A stretch of DNA of 64,000 nucleotides, from positions 2,852,001-2,916,000 of the forward strand of contig NZ_JBBKTT010000001.1 in assembly GCF_037892425.1 (NCBI RefSeq). The letters run 5' to 3'. The translations under genes and the position numbers were made by a program. Origin of the DNA: Lacibacter sp. H375 (GTDB lineage: Bacteria; Bacteroidota; Bacteroidia; Chitinophagales; Chitinophagaceae). Shown one piece after another: positions 8,323 through 17,982 of this stretch. The notes under the pieces are model-generated. The model did not search any database. It saw nothing but the letters and a program-made list of their open reading frames with translations, and was not told where the DNA came from. The stretch's first letter is position 1; every line of letters starts with the position of its first letter.

Positions 8323-9048
8323 TTACTTCGTCAGTTTAATAGCATCATCAAGGCGTTGTGCTGAGTTGTCCCAATTGATAATGTTGAACAATGCGTCAAC
8401 GAAATCGCCACGTTTGTTTTTATACTTTAAATAGTATGAGTGTTCCCATACGTCAATTACAAGCAGAGGAATTACTCCCCATTGTGTCAATTTTTCGTGA
8501 TTTTCACATTGCAAAATGGTCAGCTTATCGGTGTAAGGTTGATAGCCTAAAATACCCCATCCGTTTCCATCGACGTTTTTTGATGTTATTGCTAAATAAG
8601 ATTTCAACTTATCATAGCTGCCAAAATCTTTCTCAATTCTTTTCAGTAAGTCACCTTTTGGGCTTGTCGATTTGTTGGCAAGATTTGTCCAGAATATTGA
8701 ATGCAATATATGTGAAGATAAGTGGTAGGATAGTTTCTTCGTCCAATAGTCAGATGTTTCATAGTTGTTAGAATCCATTGCCTCTTTTATTTTAGCTAAA
8801 TCTGTATTGGCAGCTTTTGTAGCACCACCGTGATGAAACGTATAATGTAAATGCAGCGTTTCGCTGTCCATATAGGGCTCTAAGTAGTTCTCAGCATATG
8901 GAAGCGGTTGTTGAACAAAGTTTCCGTTAGCGTCTACTAATTTATCAATATTGTTGTTTGTCAGGTTTTGGCTAAACGCATTGTCAGAAACAAAAATTGA
9001 TGCGGCAGTTGTCAAGCCTCCAAATTTTAAAAAATCTTTTCTTTCCAT
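8323..9048 (-). CDS. Exported Fe/Mn-type superoxide dismutase with atypical active site
   Basis: 241 residues with an N-terminal export signal (MERKDFLKFGG..., ending FSQ about residue 27), which would place the enzyme in the periplasm or envelope. The four metal ligands of the SodFM family are all present: H68 (LHYTFHH), H116 (HILHSIFW), D199 and H203 (DVWEHSYY). Two second-sphere positions depart from the usual. The gateway tyrosine (Y34 in E. coli FeSOD) is A76 in HHGGATKAAN, and the outer-sphere Gln of the MnSOD NQD motif is H174 in CENHEKL. The position two before the Asp ligand, which tunes metal preference, is V197. Superoxide dismutation with Fe or Mn is likely, but altered metal use or activity is possible. 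Confidence 0.87.
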   Translation of the reverse strand: MERKDFLKFGGLTTAASIFVSDNAFSQNLTNNNIDKLVDANGNFVQQPLPYAENYLEPYMDSETLHLHYTFHHGGATKAANTDLAKIKEAMDSNNYETSDYWTKKLSYHLSSHILHSIFWTNLANKSTSPKGDLLKRIEKDFGSYDKLKSYLAITSKNVDGNGWGILGYQPYTDKLTILQCENHEKLTQWGVIPLLVIDVWEHSYYLKYKNKRGDFVDALFNIINWDNSAQRLDDAIKLTK

Positions 9049-9181
9049 ATTTTAAATAGTTTTAAAGTGCCTATCATACAGCAGGCCACACTAGTTTATA
9101 TATCCTAGCTAGACAACTTGTGAGAGTGATTGCAAATCAAAGTTTTGATTTTTCGAATTTTATGGTTTTGCATTTCTCCCT

Positions 9182-10327
9182 CTACCTCATCACATTGTCC
9201 ACCAACCCCTTCAACTCTTTATACTTTTCATGTCTTCCTTTGTTCTTCAGATTGTACACAAATAAAAACGCACAATACTTTTTATCATTATCGATCCAGG
9301 GGAAACTTCCAAACAATCCCGGACTGCTTACAGCAACGCCACGTTTCGATACAGGCATGGCATCTTTCTTTTCGCTTACCGCTAATGGTGCATCCATGAT
9401 CCATTCACCAAAACCATAACCCCAGTTCATTGTTTCATCTGGTGTGTAAGCCAGTTCTACATCACGGCCTAAGCGGTTCTTCTGCATTTCATTCACCAAA
9501 GCTTTGCTGATGATGCGTTTGCCTTTAAATTCACCTTCATTTAACAGCATGATCAAAAAATTCATGTAATCTTCTGTTGTGCTGAAGGCTCCGCCTGCTG
9601 CAAGTGGCACACCGTTCTTTCCAAAATCTGTATTCTTCATTTCAAGCGGATCAGCAATACGTTCTTTAAAAGCAGTTTCAAAATCCTTCTCACTTACTTT
9701 TTCAATAATGCCTGCAATAATTTGTAAACCTGTATTGCTGTAATGAAAATATTTTCCCGGTGTGCCTTCCATCGGCAGCATAGCGATCTGTTCAATGGAT
9801 TGAAACATGCTGGTTACATTCTTCATGCCGTTGAGCATATCACGTAATCCGCCACTCTTAATTCCTGTTGTATGATTCAGGCATTGCCATACTTTGATAC
9901 CACCTTTGCCATACTTCGTCATCACGGGTAAAAATTTTCCAACTGAGTCGGTTAGCCGAACTTTGTTTTCATCAATATAGGTCATCAGTAATGCAGCTGT
10001 AAACCATTTACTACTGCTGGCAACACGTTCACGTGTAGTGGTTGTATAATCCTGCAACACTTCTTCCACATCCTTGCCTTGTACTTTTGCTTTGATCTTT
10101 CCACGGTTCTGCTGGCCCTTTGTTAAATTGTTAAAGTTCTGCGTGTACACAAATTTCCCGTCCTTATAAACCATTAACACTGCTCTGCCGCCGAGATCGG
10201 TTAAATTCTTATTTACCCATTCATCTACCTTACTGAAATCCTGTTGGGCAAATCCCAACTGAAAGAATAACAGGAAAACGATGCTGGCACTGACTTTGGG
10301 GCGGATATTCAAGTGGTTAAATGACAT
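9182..10327 (-). CDS. Secreted serine hydrolase of the beta-lactamase (class C/DD-peptidase) fold
   Basis: 381 residues; signal peptide 1-28 (ending GFAQ). The catalytic SxxK tetrad is S104-S-S-K107 (VASSSKWFTA) and the second motif YxN is Y196-S-N198 (FHYSNTG). The KTG-type third motif is not obvious. This fold covers class C beta-lactamases, D-alanyl-D-alanine carboxypeptidases and esterases such as EstB; sequence alone does not decide among them. The start is well placed with the signal peptide and lies 59 bp from the divergent clpB gene. Confidence 0.85.
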   Translation of the reverse strand: MSFNHLNIRPKVSASIVFLLFFQLGFAQQDFSKVDEWVNKNLTDLGGRAVLMVYKDGKFVYTQNFNNLTKGQQNRGKIKAKVQGKDVEEVLQDYTTTTRERVASSSKWFTAALLMTYIDENKVRLTDSVGKFLPVMTKYGKGGIKVWQCLNHTTGIKSGGLRDMLNGMKNVTSMFQSIEQIAMLPMEGTPGKYFHYSNTGLQIIAGIIEKVSEKDFETAFKERIADPLEMKNTDFGKNGVPLAAGGAFSTTEDYMNFLIMLLNEGEFKGKRIISKALVNEMQKNRLGRDVELAYTPDETMNWGYGFGEWIMDAPLAVSEKKDAMPVSKRGVAVSSPGLFGSFPWIDNDKKYCAFLFVYNLKNKGRHEKYKELKGLVDNVMR

Positions 10328-10386
10328 TCTTACTGAATTTTTTAATTGGATTATGTTTTGAGCACAATGTTTAAACTATTCGAAAT

Positions 10387-13029
10387 ATGAATTTAGGAAA
10401 CTTCACTATAAAAGCAGCCGAAGCTGTGCAACAGGCACAGCAATTGGCGTTTAATGCACAGAACACAAATATCGAGACGGAGCATATCTTAAAAGCGTTG
10501 CTCGATCAGCAGGATAGTCCTGTTGAATACCTGTTGAAGAAAAATAATGTTACACTAAACCTTGTAGAAACAAAGCTCGATGAGGCCATCAATCGTTTAC
10601 CAAAAACAAGTGGAGAGCCAGCACAGTCCATTGGCCGTGAAGCAAACAACGTAGTGTTGCGTGCAGGTGCTTCGCTCAAAAGTTTTGGTGATGAGTTTGT
10701 AACACCTGAGCATTTATTGTTGGCAATTGTACAAGGCAACGATTCTACAGCCAAGCTGTTGAAAGATGCGGGTTTAACTGAAAAGGGATTGATCACGGCA
10801 ATTAAAGAGTTGCGTAAAGGTGATACGGTAAAAAGCCAAACACAGGAAACACAGTTCAATGCACTCAACAAGTATGCAAAGAACTTAATTGAAATGGCAA
10901 GACAAGGCAAACTTGATCCTGTAATTGGTCGTGATGAAGAGATACGCCGCACATTACACATCTTAACACGCCGCAGTAAAAACAATCCCATTCTTGTTGG
11001 TGAACCCGGTGTTGGTAAAACAGCTATTGCAGAAGGATTGGCGATGCGTATTGTAAACGGCGATGTGCCGGAAAATCTAAAATCGAAAGTTATTTATGCG
11101 TTGGATATGGGGCAACTTATTGCCGGTGCAAAATATAAAGGTGAGTTTGAAGAACGTTTGAAAAGTGTGGTGAAGGAAGTAACAACCAGCGATGGTGAAA
11201 TTATTCTGTTCATTGATGAAATTCATACGCTTGTTGGTGCAGGCGGCGGAGAGGGTGCAATGGATGCAGCTAACATTCTCAAGCCTGCACTGGCAAGAGG
11301 TGAACTCCGTGCCATTGGTGCAACCACCTTAAATGAGTATCAGAAATTCTTTGAAAAAGATAAAGCACTAGAACGTCGTTTCCAGAAAGTGATGATCGAT
11401 GAACCAAGCTTGGAAGATGCAGTTTCGATTTTACGTGGTTTGAAAGACCGTTATGAAACACATCACCATGTGCGTATTAAAGATGAAGCAATTATTGCAG
11501 CAGTTGAATTAAGCGTTCGCTACATCACCGATCGTTTCCTGCCAGATAAAGCAATTGATCTTATTGATGAAAGTGCAGCCAAGCTTCGTTTGGAAATGAA
11601 CAGTATGCCCGAAGAGTTAGATAAACTTGAACGGCAGATACGTCAATTGGAAATTGAACGTGAAGCGATCAAACGTGAAAGCGATGAATTCAAATTGAAA
11701 GAACTCAACACGGAGATCGCAAATCTTTCTGTTGACCGGGATACGCTGAAAGCAAAATGGAAGGAAGAAAAAGAACTGGTAGAGAAAGTGCAAAATGCAA
11801 AAGCGGAAATCGAAAATCTCAAGTTGCAAGCCGAACGTGCAGAGCGTGAAGGTAACTACGGGCTCGTTGCAGAGATCCGATATGGTAAAGTGAAGGAACA
11901 GGAACAAATCATTAGCGATTTCAGCAAAAAGCTTGCAGCAAGCAGTGAAAAACGTTTGTTGAAGGAAGAAGTAGATGCAGAAGATATTGCAGAGAATGTT
12001 GCAAAGATGACGGGTATTCCTGTTGCCAAGATGTTGCAGAGCGAGCGTGAAAAATTATTGCACCTGGAAGATGAACTGCACAACCGTGTAATCGGTCAGG
12101 ACGAAGCCATTACTGCTGTTGCGGATGCTATTCGCAGAAGCAGGGCAGGGTTGAGTGATCCAAAAAAACCGATCGGTTCATTCATTTTTCTGGGTACAAC
12201 CGGCGTGGGTAAAACCGAACTCGCAAAAGCATTGGCCGAATACCTGTTTGATGATGAGGGAATGATGACGAGGATCGACATGAGTGAATACCAGGAAAAG
12301 CATACTGTTTCAAGATTGGTGGGTGCGCCTCCAGGATATGTGGGTTATGACGAAGGTGGTCAATTGACCGAAGCAGTTCGACGCAAACCCTACAGTGTGG
12401 TATTACTCGACGAGATCGAAAAAGCTCATCCTGATGTATGGAATGTGTTGTTACAGGTACTCGACGATGGTCGCCTGACAGATAATAAGGGCAGGGTTGT
12501 GAACTTTAAGAACACAATCATCATCATGACCAGCAATATTGGTAGTCATCTTATCAGCGAAGCTTATGAAGGCGTAAGCACTGAAAATGAAATAGATAAG
12601 GCGGCAGAGCGGGCAAAATTGGAAGTTATGACGTTGCTTAGACAAACCATTCGGCCTGAATTCTTGAATCGTGTGGATGAAATCATTATGTTTGCACCAT
12701 TACTTCGAAAGGAAATCAAATCCATTATTCGCATTCAGCTGAACAATCTCAAGCAACTCGTTGCCCAAAGCGGAATACAGCTGGAATTTTCTGACTACAC
12801 CCTTGAATTCCTTGCCGAACATGGTTTCGATCCCCAGTTTGGTGCAAGACCCTTAAAGCGATTGATCCAGAAGGAGATCGTAAATGGGCTAAGCCGAAAG
12901 ATTTTATCAGGCGATATCGAAAAAAGCCGCAAAGTACTTGTGGATGTGTTTGATGGCGTAGTTGTTTTCAGAAATGAGAACGATGAAACATCATCAACAA
13001 AGGAAAAGAACAAAGCGGCGACTACTTGA
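10387..13029 (+). CDS. clpB: ATP-dependent disaggregase ClpB (Hsp100)
   Basis: 880 residues, the usual ClpB length. An N-terminal Clp repeat domain (1-145) is followed by nucleotide-binding domain 1 with Walker [10 protein letters not shown] and Walker [11 protein letters not shown], a long coiled-coil M-domain (about 400-530, rich in K/E/R, the mark of ClpB rather than ClpA/C), and domain 2 with Walker [10 protein letters not shown], Walker [11 protein letters not shown] and C-terminal arginine-finger region [10 protein letters not shown]. It works with the DnaK system to solubilise aggregates. No CIRCE operator is visible in the 59-bp spacer to the divergent gene. A DsbA-like gene follows by 49 bp. 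Confidence 0.98.
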   Translation: MNLGNFTIKAAEAVQQAQQLAFNAQNTNIETEHILKALLDQQDSPVEYLLKKNNVTLNLVETKLDEAINRLPKTSGEPAQSIGREANNVVLRAGASLKSFGDEFVTPEHLLLAIVQGNDSTAKLLKDAGLTEKGLITAIKELRKGDTVKSQTQETQFNALNKYAKNLIEMARQGKLDPVIGRDEEIRRTLHILTRRSKNNPILVGEPGVGKTAIAEGLAMRIVNGDVPENLKSKVIYALDMGQLIAGAKYKGEFEERLKSVVKEVTTSDGEIILFIDEIHTLVGAGGGEGAMDAANILKPALARGELRAIGATTLNEYQKFFEKDKALERRFQKVMIDEPSLEDAVSILRGLKDRYETHHHVRIKDEAIIAAVELSVRYITDRFLPDKAIDLIDESAAKLRLEMNSMPEELDKLERQIRQLEIEREAIKRESDEFKLKELNTEIANLSVDRDTLKAKWKEEKELVEKVQNAKAEIENLKLQAERAEREGNYGLVAEIRYGKVKEQEQIISDFSKKLAASSEKRLLKEEVDAEDIAENVAKMTGIPVAKMLQSEREKLLHLEDELHNRVIGQDEAITAVADAIRRSRAGLSDPKKPIGSFIFLGTTGVGKTELAKALAEYLFDDEGMMTRIDMSEYQEKHTVSRLVGAPPGYVGYDEGGQLTEAVRRKPYSVVLLDEIEKAHPDVWNVLLQVLDDGRLTDNKGRVVNFKNTIIIMTSNIGSHLISEAYEGVSTENEIDKAAERAKLEVMTLLRQTIRPEFLNRVDEIIMFAPLLRKEIKSIIRIQLNNLKQLVAQSGIQLEFSDYTLEFLAEHGFDPQFGARPLKRLIQKEIVNGLSRKILSGDIEKSRKVLVDVFDGVVVFRNENDETSSTKEKNKAATT

Positions 13030-13078
13030 GATTAACAGTTGATAGGTTATTTGATCATTAAATAAAAAAGGAAAGGTT

Positions 13079-13660
13079 ATGGCACACAAAGCAGTAGAAA
13101 TAGAAATTATCCCACCGAAAGATATATGGGTTGGCAATAAACAGGCGCCGGTTAAATTAGTGATGTATGGCGATTATGAAAGCGAAGCCTGTGCAAAAGC
13201 AAACGAAGTAATAAACCAGTTAATGGGCAAATACGAAGATAAATTACAGTTTAACTTCCGTCATTTTCCGTTGACACGTATTCACCAGCGTGCACAAAAA
13301 GCAGCAGAAGCTTCAATTGGTGCAGCGCAGGAAGGCGAGGGTAAGTTTTGGGATATGCATAATATCCTCTTTGCCCACCGTCGTCAGCTGGGTACCATTA
13401 GCCTGAAGGGATATGCAAAAGAAGCCGGCGTAACAGATAAAAACTTTTTAACCAAGCTGGTTGATTCAGTTTATGGCTGGAGTGTTCGTGCCGATCTTCT
13501 TGAAGGTGCTGATAAGGGTATCAGAGACGTGCCGTTCTTCTACATCAATGGTGAAGTGTACAATGGCCCGGTGAATGTAAATGCATTCAGCAAGGTGATT
13601 GATTTGCTGGCAAGCGCTAAAAAGCCTGCAGCAAAAGCTGCAACGAAAAAAAGAGCATAA
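13079..13660 (+). CDS. DsbA-family thioredoxin-fold protein with incomplete CxxC
   Basis: 193 residues, no signal peptide, so cytoplasmic. The DsbA/FrnE/NhaA-C-like thioredoxin fold is recognisable: KLVMYGDYESEACAKA at the position of the active site, FRHFPL, and the cis-Pro loop RDVPFFYINGE. In place of CPxC the active site is S35-E-A-C38, so only the second cysteine remains. Oxidase or isomerase activity by the usual dithiol mechanism is therefore unlikely; a one-cysteine peroxidase, glutathione-linked or binding role is possible. The C-terminus is a Lys/Ala-rich tail. It lies 49 bp after clpB and ends before a terminator, suggesting cotranscription with the disaggregase. Confidence 0.83.
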   Translation: MAHKAVEIEIIPPKDIWVGNKQAPVKLVMYGDYESEACAKANEVINQLMGKYEDKLQFNFRHFPLTRIHQRAQKAAEASIGAAQEGEGKFWDMHNILFAHRRQLGTISLKGYAKEAGVTDKNFLTKLVDSVYGWSVRADLLEGADKGIRDVPFFYINGEVYNGPVNVNAFSKVIDLLASAKKPAAKAATKKRA

Positions 13661-13681
13661 ATAAGCCGGTTAACTTATACC

Positions 13682-13707
13682 AAGGCAATGGAGAAATCCA
13701 TTGCCTT
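13682..13707 (+). terminator. Terminator after the DsbA-like gene
   Basis: 10-bp perfect stem (AAGGCAATGG / CCATTGCCTT) with a 6-nt loop followed by TTTTATTTT. Forward orientation. Confidence 0.9.
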
Positions 13708-13784
13708 TTTTATTTTCAACATCCGTCAAAAAATCTTAGCTATATCTCAGGCAAAAAATCATCTTTGCACCTCAATTTTAATCT

Positions 13785-15008
13785 ATGGCTTCCGGCAAAT
13801 CCGCTGCAATTGGTTTCATCTTTATCACCTTGTTGATCGATGTTATCGGCTTTGGAATCATTATTCCAGTAATGCCAAAACTTATTGAAGAGTTAGGGCA
13901 TGCAAATATTAGCCAGGCATCAAAGATCGGCGGCTGGTTGTTGTTTGCGTTTGCCATTACACAGTTTTTGTTTTCTCCATTAATGGGTAATCTAAGTGAC
14001 CGTTTTGGACGTCGCCCCATTATTCTTGCCTCGTTATTTGGTTTTGCTATTGATTATTTATTTCTGGCATTTGCACCTACTATCGGGTGGTTATTTGTAG
14101 GTCGTGTTGTTGCTGGTATTACAGGCGCAAGTTTTACTGCAGCTTCTGCATATATCGCTGATATCAGCTTGCCTGAAGAAAGGGCAAAGAATTTTGGAAT
14201 GATAGGTGCAGCCTTTGGTTTAGGCTTTATAATTGGTCCGGCTTTAGGTGGTTTGTTGGGCGACTTTGGCCCACGAGTGCCATTTATGGTTGCAGCGGGA
14301 TTGTGCTTATTGAATTTTTTGTACGGATTGTTTGTTTTGCCTGAATCATTAACACCTGAAAACAGAAGGCCATTTGAATGGGTGAGGGCTATCCCCGGCG
14401 TAACACTTATAAAACTAAGAAAGTATCCTTCAATTGGTGGACTGGTAATTGCTTTATTCCTTGTCTATCTCGGTAGTCATGCTGTTCATAGTAACTGGAG
14501 CTTTTTTACTATCGAAAGGTTTAAGTGGGACTCAAAAATGATTGGCATTTCATTGGCCGTAGTGGGTTTATTGGTTGGCGCCGTGCAGGCTGGTTTAACA
14601 AGAGTTATTAATCCTCGCATTGGCAATGAAAAAAGCATTTATGCAGGATTGTTGCTGTATGCAGTTGGTATGTTCCTGTTTGCACTGGCATCGCAAAGCT
14701 GGATGATGTTTGCTTTCTTAGTACCGTATTGCCTCGGAGGCATTTGCGGACCGGCATTACAATCAATCATGGCAGGACTTGTGCCTTCAAACGAACAGGG
14801 TGAATTACAAGGGTCACTCTCTGCCCTTATGAGCTTTAGCTCAATCTTAGGCCCGGTAATGATGACAAACATATTTGCTGCATTTACAAAGACAGGTACT
14901 GCGGTGTATTTCCCCGGAGCACCTTTTGTATTGGGTTCAGTATTTATGCTTGCAAGTGCCGGCGTTGCGTATTATTCACTCCATCATAAAAAGGCTTTGA
15001 AGGCATAG
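13785..15008 (+). CDS. MFS transporter of the TetA (DHA1) drug-exporter group
   Basis: 407 residues with about 12 hydrophobic segments. The MFS motif A sits between helices 2 and 3 ([14 protein letters not shown]), and the N-terminus [21 protein letters not shown] is the TetA-type start with the conserved acidic residue in helix 1. Motif C of antiporters ([15 protein letters not shown]) is in helix 5. It therefore most likely exports a small molecule by proton antiport; the substrate is not predictable and no TetR-type regulator is adjacent. The upstream CATCTTTG resembles a -7 element. Confidence 0.9.
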   Translation: MASGKSAAIGFIFITLLIDVIGFGIIIPVMPKLIEELGHANISQASKIGGWLLFAFAITQFLFSPLMGNLSDRFGRRPIILASLFGFAIDYLFLAFAPTIGWLFVGRVVAGITGASFTAASAYIADISLPEERAKNFGMIGAAFGLGFIIGPALGGLLGDFGPRVPFMVAAGLCLLNFLYGLFVLPESLTPENRRPFEWVRAIPGVTLIKLRKYPSIGGLVIALFLVYLGSHAVHSNWSFFTIERFKWDSKMIGISLAVVGLLVGAVQAGLTRVINPRIGNEKSIYAGLLLYAVGMFLFALASQSWMMFAFLVPYCLGGICGPALQSIMAGLVPSNEQGELQGSLSALMSFSSILGPVMMTNIFAAFTKTGTAVYFPGAPFVLGSVFMLASAGVAYYSLHHKKALKA

Positions 15009-15059
15009 AATTGACATGACAGATATGAAACTGTCGTTGATCCTGGCCTGGAAAGTATT

Positions 15060-15497
15060 TTATTTTCGATTACGCCTGAAATAATGATCATCCAGTGAAA
15101 GCGGCCCGCCTCCTTCTGCAAAGAAGAAACAAAGCAATACAAGAATGATTAACGAAAGACCAAACTCAGAGGACTGACCGGCAAACACTCCTTGTCTTGT
15201 ATTAACAAAGAACACTGCACCCACGAGAATAGGAATTTGTACAAGCACCGCCCATCGGGTAAACAATCCAGCAACGATAAATGCACCTCCCAGCAGATGG
15301 AACCACGGAATGGCCGTACTTAACCAACCTTGCGAAGAGAGATTGCTTCTCAGCAAAATATCCTGCAACGAAATATTATTACTGATGAAAGAAATGCCTT
15401 TTAAAATAAGGCTGAAACCCAGTGCAACACGCAGTATCACCAACCACTTGGGGTGATGGGTGATGCTCCATTGCTGAAGTTGATGTAACATACCCAT
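15060..15497 (-). CDS. DoxX family membrane protein
   Basis: 145 residues with four hydrophobic helices and the DoxX features RVALGFSLILKGI near the N-terminus and an LLGGAFIVAGLFTRWA segment. DoxX proteins are small inner-membrane proteins; some are linked to thiosulfate:quinone oxidation or redox stress, but most members have no assigned role. It stands alone, convergent with the MFS gene (51 bp apart) and divergent from pdhA. Confidence 0.85.
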   Translation of the reverse strand: MGMLHQLQQWSITHHPKWLVILRVALGFSLILKGISFISNNISLQDILLRSNLSSQGWLSTAIPWFHLLGGAFIVAGLFTRWAVLVQIPILVGAVFFVNTRQGVFAGQSSEFGLSLIILVLLCFFFAEGGGPLSLDDHYFRRNRK

Positions 15498-15671
15498 AAC
15501 ATAAGATTGAATGAAAAGAACTGAAACTCTACATCTATAAGTTACGCAATTATAAGGATGATGCCAAAAGAAAGAGCAGTTCAGGGCAGGTTGGTTTTAA
15601 AGCCTTCAAACTGAGGGTTTTTGAGAAATCCACAATCTAAAATCGCCCATCTGAAATTAACCCTGTCCCCT

Positions 15672-15679
15672 TATCTTTG
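15672..15679 (+). promoter_or_regulatory. Promoter -7 element TATCTTTG of pdhA operon
   Basis: Exact match to the Bacteroidota -7 consensus TAnnTTTG, 21 nt before the GTG start. The surrounding 15 bases (TCCCCTTATCTTTGC) are identical to those before the tRNA-Val gene at about 24438. A clear -33 TTG is not seen. Confidence 0.75.
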
Positions 15680-15700
15680 CCACTCTAAAAAAATTAAGAC

Positions 15701-16693
15701 GTGGCCACTAAATTCACGAAAGAAACTTATCTCTACTGGTATGAGTTAATGCTGCTCCTTCGCCGTTTCGAAGAAAAAGCCGGACAATTATATGGTATGC
15801 AAAAGATCCGAGGTTTCTGCCACCTCTACATTGGCCAGGAAGCCATAGCTGCCGGATGCATGACGGCAACCAAACCTGAAGACAAAATGATCACAGCTTA
15901 TCGTGATCATGGTTTAGCAATTGCAAAGGGTGTAAGTGCAAAAAGCTGTATGGCTGAATTGTACGGTAAAGCTACCGGTTGTTCAAAAGGCAAGGGTGGT
16001 AGTATGCACTTCTTTGGTGTGGATGTTGGTTTTTATGGTGGACATGGTATTGTGGGTGCACAAATTGGTACCGGTGCCGGATTGGCTTTTGCTGAAAAGT
16101 ATAAAGGAACTGATGCTGTATGTCTTACCTTCTTTGGTGATGGTGCTGCACGTCAAGGTATGCTTCACGAAACATTCAATCTTGCAATGTTGTGGAAATT
16201 GCCGGTGATTTTCATCTGCGAAAACAACAACTACGCAATGGGTACATCTGTAACACGTACAAGTAATGTAGTTGATATCTATAAGTTGGCAGATGCATAT
16301 GAAATGCCTGCTGATAGTGTTGATGGTATGGATCCTGAAGCTGTACACGAAGCAGTAGCCCGTGCGGTGAAACGTGGAAGAAGTGGTGAAGGTCCAACTT
16401 TACTCGAGATCAAAACCTACCGTTACAAAGGCCACTCAATGAGTGATCCTCAGAAATACCGTTCAAAGGACGAAGTAGAAGAATACAAACAACGTGATCC
16501 AATTGAAACTTCTAAAAAGAAATTGCTGGAAGTGTTTGGTGTAAGTGAAGCAGAAATTGAAGTGATCAACGAACGTGTACGTTTAGAAGTTGAAGAGTGT
16601 GTGAAGTTCTCTGAAGAAAGTCCATACCCTGATGCAGATGAATTACTGAAAGATGTGTACGTTGATCAAAACTATCCGTTCATTGTTGACTAA
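15701..16693 (+). CDS. pdhA: Pyruvate dehydrogenase E1 component, alpha subunit
   Basis: 330 residues beginning at a GTG codon; the first residues (KFTKETYLYWYELMLLLRRFEEKAGQ) match the conserved start of the family, and no ATG gives a better fit. The thiamine-pyrophosphate motif is GDGAARQGMLHE...CENN, and the phosphorylation-loop region YRYKGHSMSDP is conserved. The enzyme decarboxylates pyruvate and transfers the acetyl group to lipoyl-E2. E1-beta and E2 genes are not adjacent: the next genes are a TPR protein, ribH and an Fe-S protein. TPP dependence links it loosely to the thiamine uptake gene at the other end of the window. Confidence 0.95.
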   Translation: MATKFTKETYLYWYELMLLLRRFEEKAGQLYGMQKIRGFCHLYIGQEAIAAGCMTATKPEDKMITAYRDHGLAIAKGVSAKSCMAELYGKATGCSKGKGGSMHFFGVDVGFYGGHGIVGAQIGTGAGLAFAEKYKGTDAVCLTFFGDGAARQGMLHETFNLAMLWKLPVIFICENNNYAMGTSVTRTSNVVDIYKLADAYEMPADSVDGMDPEAVHEAVARAVKRGRSGEGPTLLEIKTYRYKGHSMSDPQKYRSKDEVEEYKQRDPIETSKKKLLEVFGVSEAEIEVINERVRLEVEECVKFSEESPYPDADELLKDVYVDQNYPFIVD

Positions 16694-16743
16694 TGAAACG
16701 TGATTGAAAATAGTGAACGTTTATAACAAGAATCCATATTAAA

Positions 16744-17433
16744 ATGTCTGAAACAAAAAAAACAACAGCACAGGAATTGAACGAAGTGCATGCCATCAAA
16801 CAAGCGAAAGATTTCTGGGGTCGGTTCTCAAAACCCATTACCTATATTGGTGGATTGGTGATCTTGCTTGCAGGTGGTTACCTGGTGTATAAGAATTTCT
16901 TTATTGGCCCGAAAGAAACAAAGGGTAATGAAGCAATCAGTCGTGCACAACAATATTTTGCACAGGATTCATTGGATCTGGCTTTGAATGGTGATGGTTC
17001 AGCAGCAGGTTTCCTGAAGATCGCTAAAACTTACAGCGGTACAAAAGCAGCAAATCTTGCTCACTACTATGCAGGTGCTATCTATCTCCGCAAAGAAGAT
17101 TATAACAATGCCATCAAACATCTTGAAGATTTTTCAACTGATGCTACACAGGTACAAAGTGCAGCATGGCGCATGTTGGGCGATGCATACATGAGTACAG
17201 ATAAAAAAGAGAAAGGCGCTTCTTACTACGAGAAAGCAGGTACACTTAATGATAAAGATGAATACACTTCATCTGAAAATCTTTATCGTGCTGCAATGGC
17301 TTATGAAGTAGCAGGAAAAAAAGAAAAAGCAACAGAGCTGTTAAAGGCATTGAAAGAAAAATATCCAAAGTCAACCGCAGCAGGACAAGCTGAAAAATAT
17401 CTTGCCCGACTTGGTGTTGTTGGTAATGAATAA
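16744..17433 (+). CDS. Membrane-anchored tetratricopeptide-repeat protein
   Basis: 229 residues: a short cytoplasmic N-terminus, one membrane segment (about 31-50, ITYIGGLVILLAGGYLVYK), then a periplasmic region with three to four TPR-like helical repeats (ANLAHYYAGAIYLRKEDYNNAIKHLEDF, AAWRMLGDAYMSTDKKEKGASYYEKA, LYRAAMAYEVAGKKEKATELL). The architecture resembles YfgM-type periplasmic chaperone partners. It lies 50 bp after pdhA and 20 bp before ribH, so all three are probably one transcript. The binding partner is unknown. Confidence 0.85.
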   Translation: MSETKKTTAQELNEVHAIKQAKDFWGRFSKPITYIGGLVILLAGGYLVYKNFFIGPKETKGNEAISRAQQYFAQDSLDLALNGDGSAAGFLKIAKTYSGTKAANLAHYYAGAIYLRKEDYNNAIKHLEDFSTDATQVQSAAWRMLGDAYMSTDKKEKGASYYEKAGTLNDKDEYTSSENLYRAAMAYEVAGKKEKATELLKALKEKYPKSTAAGQAEKYLARLGVVGNE

Positions 17434-17453
17434 ACAGGTTAACCAATCATATT

Positions 17454-17960
17454 ATGGCAGAGGTTAGCAATAGTAACTTATACCAGTTAAATGCAGGCAC
17501 TCACGATTTTTCGGGTGCCTGTGTTGTGTTAGTACGTACTGAGTGGAATGCTGCAGTGATCGATGAACTCGAAAAAGGCTGCAGAAAAATTCTCGACGAA
17601 TTTGGCGTGAATGAAATAGTAACCGTAACAGTGCCCGGCGCTGTTGAAATTGGATTTGCGGTTAAGGCTTACTGGGAAAGTAAATCGAGGCATATCAAAA
17701 CAAGACCACATGCATTTGTTACATTTGGTTGTATTGTGCGTGGTGATACACCTCATTTCGATTATGTATGCAAAGCCGTTACTGATTCCGTAACACAACT
17801 GAATCTTATGCTGGATGTGCCGGTGATCTTTGGTGTGCTCACTGTTGAAAATCAACAGCAGGCCATTGAGCGTATTGGCGGTAAACATGGACATAAAGGT
17901 GAAGAAGCAGCCATTACTGCGTTAAAAATGATCTTACTCAATACCTCATTAAAAAAATAA
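17454..17960 (+). CDS. ribH: 6,7-dimethyl-8-ribityllumazine synthase
   Basis: 168 residues. Conserved features: VVRTEWNAAVIDEL near the N-terminus (substrate pocket with the WN pair), VPGAVEIGFAVKA, the FGCIVRGDTPHFDYV segment with the catalytic His, and PVIFGVLTVENQQQAIER. It condenses 5-amino-6-ribitylamino-uracil with 3,4-dihydroxy-2-butanone 4-phosphate in riboflavin synthesis and assembles as a pentamer or icosahedral capsid. No other rib genes are here and no FMN riboswitch precedes it. Confidence 0.97.
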   Translation: MAEVSNSNLYQLNAGTHDFSGACVVLVRTEWNAAVIDELEKGCRKILDEFGVNEIVTVTVPGAVEIGFAVKAYWESKSRHIKTRPHAFVTFGCIVRGDTPHFDYVCKAVTDSVTQLNLMLDVPVIFGVLTVENQQQAIERIGGKHGHKGEEAAITALKMILLNTSLKK

Positions 17961-17982
17961 GCGCTCAACACATTGTTGGCTT

